DNA from: Smittia aterrima | Lineage: Eukaryota > Arthropoda > Insecta > Diptera > Chironomidae | Assembly (NCBI GenBank): GCA_033063855.1 | Contig: CP093829.1 | Location: forward strand, 12,989,537 to 13,053,536 | DNA: 64,000 nt | Direction of reading: 5' to 3' | Shown: piece by piece, positions 1 through 12,370 of the stretch | Layout: each line of letters starts with the position of its first letter | How positions within the stretch are numbered: the stretch's first letter is position 1 | Made by a program: the position numbers and the translations under genes | Notes under the pieces: model-generated | Told to the model about the DNA's origin: nothing | What the model saw: the letters and a program-made list of their open reading frames with translations, nothing else | Databases searched by the model: none

Positions 1-3000
1 CATCGACAACTTCAGAGAACGATGAAGCTGTCTTATTGCGTGACTGGAACTTTGAGAAATTCTTCCCAGAGCGAGCATCGATGAGTCAAATGGAAACGAA
101 GAATTTTGAAGCAGCAACAAAGGATAATTTGGCTTATCATGAAAAGAGGAAAATTGAAGACATGAATAATCAATTAAAGTTGGAGAATCGTGTAAATCGC
201 GAAATATTTACTAGAAATAATTTTGAAGCTTCGCAGAACCCAAAGATCACCGGCGAATCTGTGCCAAAAAAACCAGAGAACGATTCCCGTTTATCGAACT
301 TTGTTCGTGGTTTCCGTCGCGAAAAAACTGATTTCTTCCACCGAGAACAGCGACATTCAGCATCGCTTGATCAACAAATGCCATCAAACATCTCGCCGCA
401 AAAAATGCAAAGGTCTAGTGCCATTTTCCAACGTAACCGCCAAAAGGGCGAACCAGTTCTTACCGATTTTATTAAACGAGATAACAGTTTGGGCAAAAGA
501 GCACCAGAGCCTGTTCGAATGCGGCAACCAAACAATCCCGACATGCACCAGCTTCGTCGTGAAAGAACGGAATCCGTAATTTTTGTTTCGCCTCGCAACC
601 AAAATGTCGCGCAGTTCAACGCAACGGCGCTGCAGGTAAAGGTCGAAATCATGGGAAACACTTTAGCAACCGTTTTTTTATTCGGATCCATTTTTTATGC
701 TAATCATTTTATAATTTTTTTGTCTTTAAAGCATGTCGCTCTCATAACCATCATCGCCACTTTCATTGTCTCTGTCGTCCACTCGCTAAAGATTCATGAG
801 ATAGCTATGGAAGATTTTCAACTTTTACTTTTGTCTCTTTTTGATTATTGTTTAATTGAAGAAATTTTGATTTCGGAATATAAGTTATCGTTGGGAATGT
901 TGCCATAGGGTTGTGTTGACTTGTAAACTGTCGTCTCATCAATCATTCCATTGTCGCCAACTTGTAGCATGTGCTTTTCTTCTCCGTCTTCTTTTTCGCT
1001 ATGAAACTCTAACAAAAATTTTTGGCTTTGCCTTTAACACAGTGCGAGAATCTTTCTAACCATTTGTATGATATTTGCCGTCTGCTGCTGACAATAACGC
1101 TTTTCTCTAACGAAAGTCTAATCAGGCAAACGAATTAGAGGGATATGAAAATATGTTTGTGTACCAAAATGACATTGACTAACAAAAATTGTTTTTGATA
1201 AGCTTACTAATACGGTCGTCAAATTAATTAACAAAACATTTCATTTTCTAGAATCGTGGAGGTGAAAATAATAATCTCAGTACACGAACAAGTGTTCTTC
1301 CTGATCTTTTGAGTCAAGCATCGCCAGCAACTCCACCACGTCATGACCGCTCTACAAGCGAAGAGGTTCGTAAAGCTTTTAATTTTCGTGTTGGTTTTGA
1401 GGCATTTGTAGCTCTCATGTTGTGTAACTCGTAACCACTTCGGGTGTCGCGCATCGACAGAGAAGATTCTTCCAAAAGCGACCGAAGAGTTTCAATTATT
1501 GTTAATCTGATTTTTCTCTCTTTCCCATTACACATCCTCCCCACATAAACGATGAATACTTTGAGCTGATCATAATGACAAACTCTAATCCTCTTTGTCT
1601 CAAAATAAAGAATAATCTCGTTAATGTAAGTATTTCCACCATATTCGTCTAAAAGTAGAAAAAAACTAAACTCAAGTTGAACAATTAATTTTTATTTGAT
1701 GAGAAATTCGGACTAATCCTTCCTCACACCTTCCTTTGGGTAGTAATTCTTTGGCGACCAAAATTATTTATGTTTTGTGCACTTGTTTAGCGCTTTTTAT
1801 GTTTCAACTTAAATTTAAATATATTTTCTATGAGTGAATAATATTCTTTCTTTCGAATCTTTATTTTAGTATCGCGCGGCTGTCAGTTCAAATCATTCCA
1901 GTCCAAATAAGACCTTTAATCCTTCTTATCCCCCTCCCCACCCTTCTCCGCAAAATCAAATCAATAATAAACTGATCCAATCGCCTCACCTTATACATCC
2001 ACATTCGCTTGCCTTTCAACAGAAGCAACGAAGCTTTTTGACGTTCGGGTTTGGAGCTGGAAGCTCTGGTGGAGCATCACGTCGCGAAAGTCACGTTAAT
2101 GTAAATGTTACGCCAACGTCACAACACGATGCAACGAGCGATACACCAGAGATCCGGAAATATAAGAAACGATTCAACTCTGAGATTCTTTGCGCGGCTC
2201 TATGGGGTGTAAACTTGCTAATTGGAACAGAGAATGGCTTAATGTTGCTTGACAGATCTGGTCAAGGAAAGGTTTGTTAAATGTCTTCTTTTTGACTGTA
2301 CATAAATTTTTCTGACACTTAATTCTCTTTTAAAGGTCTATCAACTCATCTCTCGACGTCGCTTCCAACAAATGGAAGTTCTCGAAGGACAAAATATTCT
2401 TGTAACGATTTCTGGAAAGAAAAATCGAGTTCGCGTTTATTACTTGTCATGGTTGAAGTCAAAAATTCTGAGAACTGATGGATTGTCTGATGTAAGCGAG
2501 AGAAACATCGACACTTTTTTATATTTTACTAAACCCGTTTTATCTTTACAGCAAGTGGAGCGCCGTAACGGATGGATAAACGTTGGTGACTTGCAGGGTG
2601 CTGTTCATTTCAAAATTGTGAAATACGAGCGAATCAAATTCCTTGTGATTGCACTGAAAGACTCGATAGAGATTTACGCATGGGCACCGAAGCCTTACCA
2701 CAAATTTATGGCATTTAAGGTGAGAAAACAACTTCATAACAATTATCAAGAAGCTTCAACCTTTTAATATTTTTTCTACATTAACAGAGTTTCGGTGAAT
2801 TGAATCATCGTCCATTACTGGTTGACTTGACGGTCGAAGAGCAGACGCGATTGAAAGTCATTTATGGATCGGCTGATGGCTTCCATGCCGTGGATTTGGA
2901 CTCAGCGACAGTTTATGATATTTATCTGCCAAAACATGTTAGTTTCAATCTTGAGAAACAATGTGAACGACTTTTTTTATGGTGATCTATTTCATTTCAG

Positions 3001-3440
3001 ACTCAAGGACCAATCTCTCCACACTGCATTGTAACATTGCCCAATTCGAACGGCATGAATCTTCTCCTATGCTACGACAACGAAGGCGTTTATGTCAACA
3101 CAATGGGACGTGTTTCAAAGAATTTCGTATTGCAATGGGGCGAGATGCCAACATCTGTTGCATATATTGGAACTGGGCAGATCATGGGATGGGGCAATAA
3201 AGCAATTGAGGTGAGCGATGGATAAAGATTTCCTTAAAGTTGTACTTAAACTTTTGATCTTAACAGATACGTTCGGTGGAGACTGGACATCTGGACGGTG
3301 TTTTCATGCATAAGAAAGCTCAGCGCCTTAAATTCCTGTGCGAACGCAACGACAAAGTATTCTTCAGTAGCGCGAAAGGTGGTTCGTCATGTCAAATCTA
3401 TTTCATGACTCTCAACAAACCAGCGATGATGTCGTGGTAA
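1..3440 (+). CDS. msn: misshapen (MAP4K/NIK-type Ste20 kinase), 3' part with CNH domain
   Basis: This is the C-terminal part of a germinal-centre Ste20 kinase of the misshapen/TNIK/MINK family, which acts upstream of JNK signalling and in cell shape and migration. The exons are 1-635, 1252-1365, 1870-2271, 2336-2491, 2552-2719, 2788-2937, 3001-3210 and 3267-3440, all joined in phase 0, giving about 668 residues. The first exon is open to the window edge, so the kinase domain lies upstream. The linker is Ser/Pro/Gln-rich and carries SVLPDLLSQASPATP, typical of the family. From about residue 350 to the end is a citron-homology (CNH) domain with GTENGLMLLDRSGQGKVY, DGVFMHKKAQRLKFL and the terminal NKPAMMSW. 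The donor after 1365 is the non-consensus GTTCGT. Ordinary codon use and exon continuity make the call secure. AATAAA motifs follow the stop. Confidence 0.95.
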
Positions 3441-4355
3441 AGCGAATGAAGACAATTCGACGAAAGCGACCGAAAACTTTTACGATAAAATAAATCATTA
3501 AATAACGAATAAACAAACACACGCATATAATCTACATAAATTTATTAAAAAAATCTATTCAGACATTTAGTGCTTACGATGAAGAACAAGCGTAGGCGGA
3601 AAGAGAATATCAGTTAAATAATTATTATTCAATAGAGAGTAATTTGACTCCTTGTTTTCTAGTTCGTTTCCGGTAGTGATTTCATAAATGATAATGTAAA
3701 AACATGAAGAAAATTCGCTCACAAGCTTCAGAATGAAATTGTCAAGCTTCGATGATAAATTTTTGTGTCGTTAGGTATTCGATTACAGGAAGAGCAAAAG
3801 CATTTATTTGAAAGTTTTCTATGTTTTTGAAGCCAAATTTAGTTCTTTCTTCCTCTCGAAACTGACCAGATGCGTGGGTATCGACCTAGGCAAACTCAAA
3901 AATTTAGAAGGATTTCCCGCGGGGCTCTTGAAGCTAAAGCGGAAATGCTATTTTTGTACTGCTTTCCGATTCTTTCAGACTTTTAGAAGATAAAAAATTT
4001 AATAGAAAGGAAACATTTCAAAAGCAAATAAATTAAATAATTAAACACTTTTGATATAAAAGAAAACGTAAACTAAAAACAGAAAAATGTATGATAAGAA
4101 GAGCAACTTTTCCATGAAATAATAAAAAGAAATAGAAGTTTCGTGCAATTTTTATATCGATTCGTTTAATTCCTTCGGAGACTTGAAAAAAAGATTGATA
4201 ATCTATTTAATTTTTTTTAATTCATAAATTAATTTCTTTCTTGAAATCTCGAAAAAATTAAAACATTTTTTTTTTCAGTTAACAAAAAAAATATTAGAGA
4301 TGACATTTATTTGGATGGAAGAGAATTGTACATCGTAAGCTGTTTAATCATAAAT
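3441..4355. other. intergenic, msn 3' end to the convergent micro-exon gene
   Basis: AT-rich spacer between two convergent genes. It contains several AATAAA-like polyadenylation motifs just after the msn stop (about 3487-3513) and long A/T runs near 4190-4300. I see no open frame with protein-like composition, no RNA gene and no repeat. Confidence 0.6.
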
Positions 4356-6384
4356 TTATCCCTTGAGAGCTGGGAGATAGGTTGGTCCAGGTGTGGTTGG
4401 TCCATCATTTGGTGGCAAATATTCACGATCATCTCCTTTCACGTTCACGAATGCTCCTGGCTTGCCTGGGTTTCCACGTGATGGGGGACCACGTCCTGGT
4501 GGTCTGTTTTCAATTAAAATTAAACTCGATAAAATCTCAAAATAAAACAAAAGTTTTTAGTTAAGTTTACCCTGGACGAGTGCCTCCTGGAGGTCCTGGT
4601 GGTCTGTTGTGAACAAAATGAAAGTTTTTTTGATAAGAATTTGATCCTTAACTAAAAAATATTGAATTTTTACCCTGGTCGAGTGCCTCCTGGTGGTCCT
4701 GGAGGTCCTGGTGGGCTGTTAAGAACAAAATGGAATTTTCTCTGTAACATTTTGATGTCGAACAAAGAAATTATAATTTACCCTGGACGAGTGCCTCCTG
4801 GAGGTCCTACGATTTGGTGAAATTTGAAAACCAACGGTGTCAGCAAAGTGACTTTTCAATACAAAGTTTCTTGCTACTAACCTGGTGGTCCTGTAATAAG
4901 AAATAAATTTATCAGTTGTCATCAAAATTTCCATCTTGCCAAATATTATCAAAAAGATGAAGTTGACGGCCAATTTGAATAAAAAATCAACTACTTGCGC
5001 GACTATTTGCGCGGAGATAAAGCCAAGAGTTACATTGAAATATCATTGAACTTACCGGGAGGTCCTGCGAGTGTGAAAATACATGGAACGAAAATTAGTA
5101 AAAGAAAAAATTAGTAATACGTTCATTCACAACGGAAATCATTTTTCATGTCACAAAGTCAACCTGTTGAAGTGATGTCCATAAAAATTTCAGACAACTT
5201 CAGAAACGTTAACGACAATGAATCAAGAAACATGAATAATGATTTGATTCAACGCGCCACAGCATGCTTTGGTCAAATTTAACCGTGAACCAAATAACAT
5301 CTTTTCATTGTTAAAAAATCAATATTACCTCCTGGTCCTGGTCTAGTGCCTCCTGGGGGTCCTGGTGGTCCTTTATTTTGCAAATCATACATTTGAGCAA
5401 AGTCTTTTGAAAGATTTACAAAATGTTAACTTACCGGGTGGTCCTAAGTGATTTTAAAAAGAATATATAATATATGTACTTTAAGTGATCCAATAAAGAG
5501 ATTTTTTGCTTTAATTACCTGGGGGTCCTGGTGGGCCTGGTGGTCCGGGTGGGCCTATGAAAATAAAATTACAAATTGTCGAATTTTGATCGCTTTCATT
5601 TCGAAATCAATCAATTACCTCCGGGGCCTGTAAAGAAAATATTTTAACTCAAATCAACTTTTAAAAGTATTTTTCATTCACCTCCTGGACCTTTTCCTCC
5701 AAATCCACCTGATGAAAGCGAAAAACATTAAAATCCTTGTTCATCTATGAAAAGAAAAAGGTTTCAAAGTGGGTTACTGACCTACGCCTCCAACTCCACC
5801 TAATTAAAGAAAGCAAAATATAAAGGAAATTAATATTTGGAAAACGTTTCTTGATAATTTTTATTTTTACCGAAACCGCCGCTACCGCCGAAACCTCCCA
5901 TTGGTCCTTGGAAGTTGTTCGATGGCCTTGAACAAAAAAAATGAAAATATTGAAGATTTCGAATTTCCCAGAGGATTTATAGAAATTACCCTTCCACGTG
6001 AATATATCTGCCGCTGTCATCTGGTACATACTGTCCGGATCCGTCTGGTTGATATTGACCTGAGAAATCATTTCTGTATTGCCCTGCATTATCCGGAACA
6101 TATGCTCCACTAAAATCTTGAGTGTAAGCACCTTGGGCATCTGCTCTGTAGAAACCGCTGAAGTCTGGTGCATATTGGCCAGCTCCGTCAGAAATATATT
6201 GACCAGCGCCATCGGCAACATAAGATCCTGCCCCGTCGGCAACATAGGATCCAGCTCCATCAAAAGAATAAGCTCCCGCTCCGTCTGCCAAATATTGTCC
6301 AGCGCTATCAGGAGCATATTGTCCCGCACCGTCTGCTACATATTGACCTTCCTGTCCATTGCTGCTGTGCAGAATTGCAGGTAT
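4356..6384 (-). CDS. secreted cuticle-like protein: DGAGxY repeats followed by a Gly-Pro-Pro tail made of micro-exons (5' end missing)
   Basis: Probable extracellular structural, likely cuticular, protein; I do not recognise the exact ortholog. In transcript order the exons are 5990-6384, 5871-5926, 5782-5799, 5682-5708, 5619-5627, 5519-5554, 5435-5443, 5329-5370, 5056-5064, 4882-4890, 4782-4806, 4674-4715, 4571-4603 and 4356-4503, giving 285 residues. The first listed exon holds about ten repeats of the type DGAGQYVAD and ends DDSGRYIHVEG. Next come GGFGG segments, then collagen-like GPP triplets with GGTRPG motifs, and a unique end (YLPALKG). All thirteen introns interrupt a Gly codon, and four exons are only 9 bp. 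The signal-peptide exon is not certain: a 30-nt candidate at 7561-7590 (MSINLSRFLV, donor GTAATT, phase 0) would fit but is weak. The SGxY repeat links it to the two genes at 10.5-12.1 kb. Confidence 0.8.
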
Positions 6385-9300
6385 CTTAACACAAAAAAAA
6401 AAGACATTTTAAAATATTTGTTAAAACACTCAAAAAGCAATAAGCATAAAACAGCCGATAATTTACGACCCCGCAATCCGTAACGTTGAAGTGATTAATT
6501 CATTGCCATTGTGAGACACGACAGTGATGATCACTTAAGAAGCGAACAGGTTCTGGCGAGAGCTCTTCTGAATGAAATCAAAACCGTTTCCTTCATTCCT
6601 GCATATGAAATTATCTAACGTGTCGTTAAAAGGCTGGACAGCCAAAAATTTGGATCATCGAGTAGCCTCGCACAATTTTATAGCCGTTTCAGTAGAGAGG
6701 CGTTGGTCGAATTATCATAATCGCTATCATCGCAAATTCTTCTCATTTCGAAGGTTAAAATTAGATTTCAAACCGGCAAAAGCTTAATCTTAAATTGGAA
6801 TGATTTTATCAGTAGCCTTTGATATGATTTAAATTTTCAATTTGCACTTGACATTTCGAAGTATCGTCAAATGACGGAGTGTGTTGACGCTTGAAAGCCG
6901 CAGACTAATTTGAATACAAATTCTGAATAACTTAACTAAAAGCTTTATGAGAAGCGCTGACGATTAACATTGAAAACTGATTTTTTTTCTGATGACATTA
7001 TGAATTAATCAAAAATTGATAAATGTCCGAAAACTTACATCAAAACCAAACAAGGTGGCGTTTCGATCGTAAAGTGACAAATAAAATAAACGAAAATGAG
7101 CTGTAAAAATATTTAAAATTTCTTGTGCAATTTGCTTTCATTCATGAAGCAATCTTGACACGATTTTTTTTTATCGCTCTTGAATCAGGTATATCACTGA
7201 TATCTTCAATCTTCAAATCATTGTAGACTTCCTACTAATTAATCTTGTAATTAGTTAAGCTTTTGACCTGTCTGGTTTCATCGCAGCCTTGGCAATCTTG
7301 ATTTGCCTAAATTCTATATAAAGTTTTATTTTATATGATGACAATCAAAAGGTTAACAATAAAAATGATTTTAACTTTCATTATTCACGGCAAAGATTGA
7401 GCTCATCTCGTAAATTTGTTATATCGATTGTGTTAACTATTTTTGACACTTTTGCTTTGTTTTGAAGGTGAAGATGAATTCATTGTTCAATAAATTTAAG
7501 GTTTACTTTGCGTGAGCAAATCGAGATAGTTGAGCAACAAAATAAAATAAATTAAATTACCACTAAAAATCTACTTAGATTTATCGACATGGAGTTCATA
7601 GAGACATCAGAATAGATCGTTTTAATGTTCCCACGAGAGTTCTGATTTAATTTAAATTTATAACATTTTAATATTTAAATTTTTTGTGGCCAAAGACGTT
7701 CTAATCGCAGAGCCGGAGATTCATTCTTTGGCCTGCTTCATCCATAAAACTATTTTAGTCTGTTCTTGTGGCTAATAAAACTCTCGCTCTCTTTGATTCA
7801 TTTTGAACAGCAAAAGGTCGCTTCTAAATCATCGAATTTGGTTAATTTAACCGGATTTCTCGAACGGGATGCGGCGAAAATCTCAGATTTCAACGAATTT
7901 TTTGACTTTCATGCACAATACCGTTGCGACTGCGGCCATGAGTTAGTTACTGACCAACTCAAGATATTACGACTTCGACTTCATTCAATGTTTTCTTCTT
8001 TCTCTGTCTTTCACTTTCGTTTATCTTCAACGAATTTTATTTTTTGCTTTAGCTTCTTGACATTCCCACTTAGACACTTTATCATCAAACATTGCTTACC
8101 AGGCAAATTAAAATTGCTAATCTCATAGTTTGAGATTCCTTAATATATTTTTGTGGCTTAAGAATTCACAAAACAAATTTTCACTCTAATACACGTAATC
8201 CTAAGGAAATGAGACGATGTGATCCGATCGACAAGAAAAATTCAACTGATGAAAATCCTTCAAGTGGATCTCCGTTATATGTATCGATAAATGTGAACTA
8301 GCCACAAACAAGCTTTTGCGAGAGCTTTATCAGACCAAAAACTGTTTCGAGCGATGCTTCTGAGTTGAGTGAAGACGATGGCGGAGATGATGATGTGATA
8401 CGCGATATCCATCGTCTTGTCGTCTTTGTCTCGCGGCCCAACACATGTAATTTATTCAACATTGAGAGATATTGAAGAGTCGTCTCTGTGATTTTCGGTA
8501 TTTTCAGGGCCCAATTTGCACCTTAAAATGGAGCAGAAGAGCTTAAACAAATAAAGGAGTGGCTTTAAGGCTCCAATTAATTTATTAATTTTGAAGACGC
8601 ATCAAATAAATCTCTGATTGATTAATTACGTCACTATTAATGTGAATTAATGACGCTCAAGGACGTTAGCCGGTGTCGTCAAACAAAAAGCTAATTTAAC
8701 GTAGGAATTCGTCTCGGCTTAAGTAAAAAATTTGTCAGCTATAGTAAGATAGGCGAAGATTTGCGATCAATAAAACCTGCGAGTTTGACAGACGTCGGTG
8801 AGATCACCTGATGATTATCTTTAAAAGAATTTCGTTGTTTGTTGGCTTTGGAAATTAACTTTAGTTTGGCTTAAAATAAAAAGCCAATAACCCAGCAACA
8901 ACCTTGATGATTCCATCAAAAATACTGAGAGGGCCACCAAAGGTTACCACACTTAACATTTGAAATGCTCTAATATCTTTTACCATTTACAGTTTAAATT
9001 TAGATTCCGCTATTTTGCTTCCCCTTGATTTGCATTTGATTGATATTTAGCACCTCCTGATTTATCAAAGACAAGAAAGACGAGTTTTCTGATTGAACTT
9101 CACCTGCTTTATTGCTTAAAAATCGATTTTATGTACAATTAATTATATCACCAATAGACTTTAGATGATGCAAATTTTAATTGGAACGTAGGAGAAATAT
9201 AAAACGAATAGGCGGAAAAAGGCTCTTTTCGACGTAATCGTCTCAGTTGGAAAAAATATTTCAAACCCACAATATGATACTTGAGTTTAAAGTATTTAGC

Positions 9301-10471
9301 ATTTATTTCTTCCAAAGAAAAGTCCCATAAAAGAAGATGAATCGCAAAATATATTTTCAAGACTGGATGGCATCGTGAACCGTAAATTGTAATCACGTCA
9401 TTCATTTAAAGTTTTTTTTTCTTCGTTTATCCTTGTGCTGAAACAAATCTGCCACTGAATTAAGATATAAATAAATAATTAAACTATTACCAAATGAACG
9501 AAGATTCTCATCGCGTGAGCTCGTGAAGTTACTTCAATTAATGAGCAGCAATCACGGAAGGCCAAATTTTGTATTTAATTGGAGCCTCATAGGAAAAGAC
9601 TTTAAACTCCTCCCAATAGGATACGAATTAATGGTTTATTGCTTCGAATCTTGAGATATAACTCCATTCCAAATTTTCCCGATGGGCTCGGTGTGACTTC
9701 TTTAAAATTATCACATGCCCAAACCAAAACCCGTCACAACATTTAAATAAATTTATTTCAACCGAAATTCTGTTTGTTCGGTTCAACAATGTGTGGACTG
9801 TGTGGTTTCTCCCATTGACCGGAGATGATAAAAATATATTCGGAACGAAATTTATTCATCGCCTAATAAGTTGTGGAATTATGAAAATGTTTATTTTTTG
9901 CGATTTTTTTCTAAGAAACTTGGCATTGGAAGACTGGAAGTCAATAAAGCTCTTTGGAAGTCTGCAAAGCTCGCGGATCTAGCTGAAAAAGAGTTTCGCT
10001 CTCTTATTAGCTTTAAAATTAAATTCACGTGTTGGAATTGTCATGATGCACTTGACAACATTAGAAACAGAGAATCTTCCAGTTTCAATCACACAAGTGA
10101 TCAATTTTCCAATCTAAATTCTTCGAGAGATATTAACTGAATTGACATAGTCGTTAAATTGCAAAAAAATAACACTTGAGTAGTTTATTAACAAACTTCA
10201 AGAGTTCTCAGATTGAAGAAAACATTGTTGACAAGTAAAATTTTATTTGACTATTAATTTTATGCGAATTCTCTTAGTGTAGTCAATATTTCTTCAGAAA
10301 TCAATGCATTTCAGCTAAAGAATCGTTGACCAAATGTTATTTTTACCACCAAGATGGAAACGCACGGAAACTTGTTTCGATGATATCGTAGAAACAGCAT
10401 TTTCTCGTTCTGAAACTTAGTGTTGATCAAGTGATCGTGAGGTTTGGTCAAAGCGCCGTTTTATAGCGAGA
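6385..10471. other. long AT-rich region upstream of the cuticle-like cluster
   Basis: About 4 kb between divergently placed cuticle-like genes. It must hold the first exon and promoter of the minus-strand micro-exon gene and the promoter of the plus-strand gene at 10472. The longest open frames (for example 7766-8128 plus) start on non-ATG codons and look like chance frames. A good minus-strand donor (GTAAGT) at about 7034-7039 could end a 5' untranslated exon. I see no RNA gene or mobile element. Confidence 0.45.
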
Positions 10472-10850
10472 ATGAAAAGTTCAATATTGTTTCTGATTGT
10501 GAGTTGTTTTGTCGAAGATCAGCCAGAGTGTAATAAATCGTTTAATTCTAAAGGTTCTCATCGCCATATTGCACCCTGTTAGACCGGTTGCGCAATTCTC
10601 AAGCCAGTCCTTCTCAGAGACGATTTATGTATCTCCCAATGGCGAAGTCATAAAGAAAAGCATTTATACCGACAGTGAAGGAAATCGAATCGTTAACGGC
10701 GAGAACTTGAAAGGCAAACAACCGTCTGTGCAACTTTTATCTCGTCCCGATTGGGATATTGAAACAAACCCAACAAAAACTAAAACGAAGCCACGTGTTG
10801 ATACCGGAGCTTATGTTCCAGACGATCGTGGCAAGTGGAAAGGAAATTAA
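10472..10850 (+). CDS. small secreted protein with C-terminal GAYVPDDRG motif, cuticle-like
   Basis: Two exons, 10472-10498 and 10554-10850, joined in phase 0, encode 107 residues. The short first exon supplies MKSSILFLI, and the signal peptide is completed in exon 2 (VLIAILHPVRPVA), with likely cleavage before QFSSQ. The mature part has YVSPNGEVIKKSIYTDSEGN, a basic middle, and ends TGAYVPDDRGKWKGN. The N-terminal block (PNGEV, K-S-x-Y, GN) and the tail match the next gene downstream, so the two are tandem paralogs. The tail also matches the repeats of the minus-strand gene at 4.4-6.4 kb. A structural role in cuticle is inferred from composition and the Y-x-x-D-x-x-G repeat. No chitin-binding RR consensus is seen. 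Confidence 0.82.
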
Positions 10851-11361
10851 TCACGAGGCAAATAAAAATTTAAAAATACGAATTGTTCGTCACTGACTGA
10901 CCCTCGACTTCAACGGTTCTACCAGAATCAAAAAACTTTGAAGCTTTGCAAAGCTTTTCGTCTGAAAATTTCGCAAATTAATGAATCTAAACATTCGACT
11001 TAATTAACCATTAATTTTTTTTCGCTACTTGTTAATTGTTCGTTGTCTCCAACGCCTCCATTTCTCAAACTCCGAAGGTTCAATGCTTCATTTGTTAGTG
11101 TCGCTTGATTGTCTGTGTCTTCATTGGCGATGGAATATTTCATCTAAGCAGTTGTCAAAGAAATAAATGCTCGAAATATTTTAACGTTTGAGTGGCTGCG
11201 AATAATAAAATTAACATATCTGAGCCAAACATAAACCAGTTCCCTGATTTTTCAGAACAGCGGTCTTCTGCATTTTGCTCCCGTTTACCTAAGCTTCAGT
11301 CTAGTTCGTGAGCTCGTTGAGTGAAGTCGCAAGAACGGTGTTGAAAATATTCGACTTAAAA
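10851..11361. other. spacer between tandem cuticle-like paralogs
   Basis: About 510 bp of AT-rich DNA holding the 3' region of the first paralog (AATAAA at about 10859-10864) and the promoter and 5' untranslated region of the second. No coding frame or repeat is visible. Confidence 0.55.
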
Positions 11362-12084
11362 ATGAGATCGTTTCTGGTATTCGCTGTGAGTTGTTTGAAA
11401 GATGTTGAGAATCGTTTGTGATCTGAGAGATGATTGTGATTAATTTTGTATTGATTTGTCTCATTCAAGGCTCTTATTAGCATAAGCCACTTCGTACAAT
11501 CGGCTCAGTTCAGCCAAGCGTTCTCGTCTTCGAGTGTGCTAAAGCCGAATGGGGAAGTCGCTTCAAAAAGTGTTTACATTAATTCGCAAGGAAATCAGAT
11601 CTTGAGTAGCAATAAAAAACCAGCAAGTTTCGGTGCACCGCCATCATTATTCAATTTCCTTTTGCCACCACTCGGTGTTCCTTATGAGCCTGTGGGACCA
11701 CAAACGCCTCCTCCTGTCTTCAAACCAGTTCCTTATCAATATAGAACCTCAACGACGACGACTCAACGAACAACCTCGACTCCGAGGGCGACTCCGAAGG
11801 CAACGACAGTGAAAAAATCACCAGTCACTGTAAGAACAACTCTGAAGCCTTCATTAACGAAGAGAACCACCGTAAAGCCTCTGGCAATTATTAGAAGTAC
11901 AATAAAGCCAAGCCCCAACGCAAAATCTCCAATCACAAGAGCAAACATAAGCCGTACTAGCGGAGCTTATGTCCAAGACATCTCTGGCTCTTACAAATTT
12001 GATGATAGAGGAACATATAAGCCTGACACTAGAGGTCAATACGATGCATCTCGATTCGATTCAGGACAATATCGAAGACATTAA
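11362..12084 (+). CDS. secreted Pro/Thr-rich protein with C-terminal SGxY repeats, cuticle-like
   Basis: Exons 11362-11385 and 11470-12084 join in phase 0 to give 212 residues. The 24-nt first exon encodes MRSFLVFA, and the signal peptide continues ALISISHFVQSA with likely cleavage before QFSQ. It shares LKPNGEVASKSVYINSQGN with its upstream paralog. A Pro-rich stretch follows (PPLGVPYEPVGPQTPPP), then a 100-residue Thr/Lys/Pro-rich region with TTTQRTTSTP and repeated TxKP units, a likely O-glycosylation region. The C-terminus has five repeats of the type SGAYVQD and RGTYKPD, ending SGQYRRH. The gene structure (micro-exon for the start of the signal peptide, then one large exon) is the same as in the paralog. 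Extracellular or cuticular function is inferred. The downstream AATAAA lies near 12157. Confidence 0.85.
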
Positions 12085-12370
12085 TAACGATTTCAAGGTT
12101 TTTTTGAAATTTCTACATTTTTTATTTTATTGATATTTTCCTAAATCATTTTGCAATAAAATACTCGACAGATTTGAAAGAAATAAAAAAGATTTCTTCT
12201 TCTACTTAGTTTTACACTTATTTGTGAAAAGAGAGCGTTGAATTTTATGCTTGATTAGATAATTTGATGATGATGATGGATTGCTAGTTGTGGTTCTACC
12301 TCTAGTTATTATAATCGATACCGGGAAGGAAGGTTATTGACTCTTTTGCAAATTTATAAATTAAGCTAAA

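Noticed and set aside
5745..6329. Long minus-strand frame of 194 codons overlapping the cuticle-like gene
   Set aside because: It is a shifted frame of the GAGxY repeat region running into intron sequence; the true frame has the regular repeat and correct splice phases.
7561..7590. Possible signal exon (MSINLSRFLV) for the micro-exon cuticle-like gene
   Set aside because: Phase and donor fit, but the joined hydrophobic stretch is short and 1.2 kb separates it from the next exon; left out of the gene model.
7766..8128. Open frame of 120 codons on the plus strand
   Set aside because: It starts at a TTG, has uneven composition (Phe/Leu/Ser-rich C-terminus), no family motif and no splice support.
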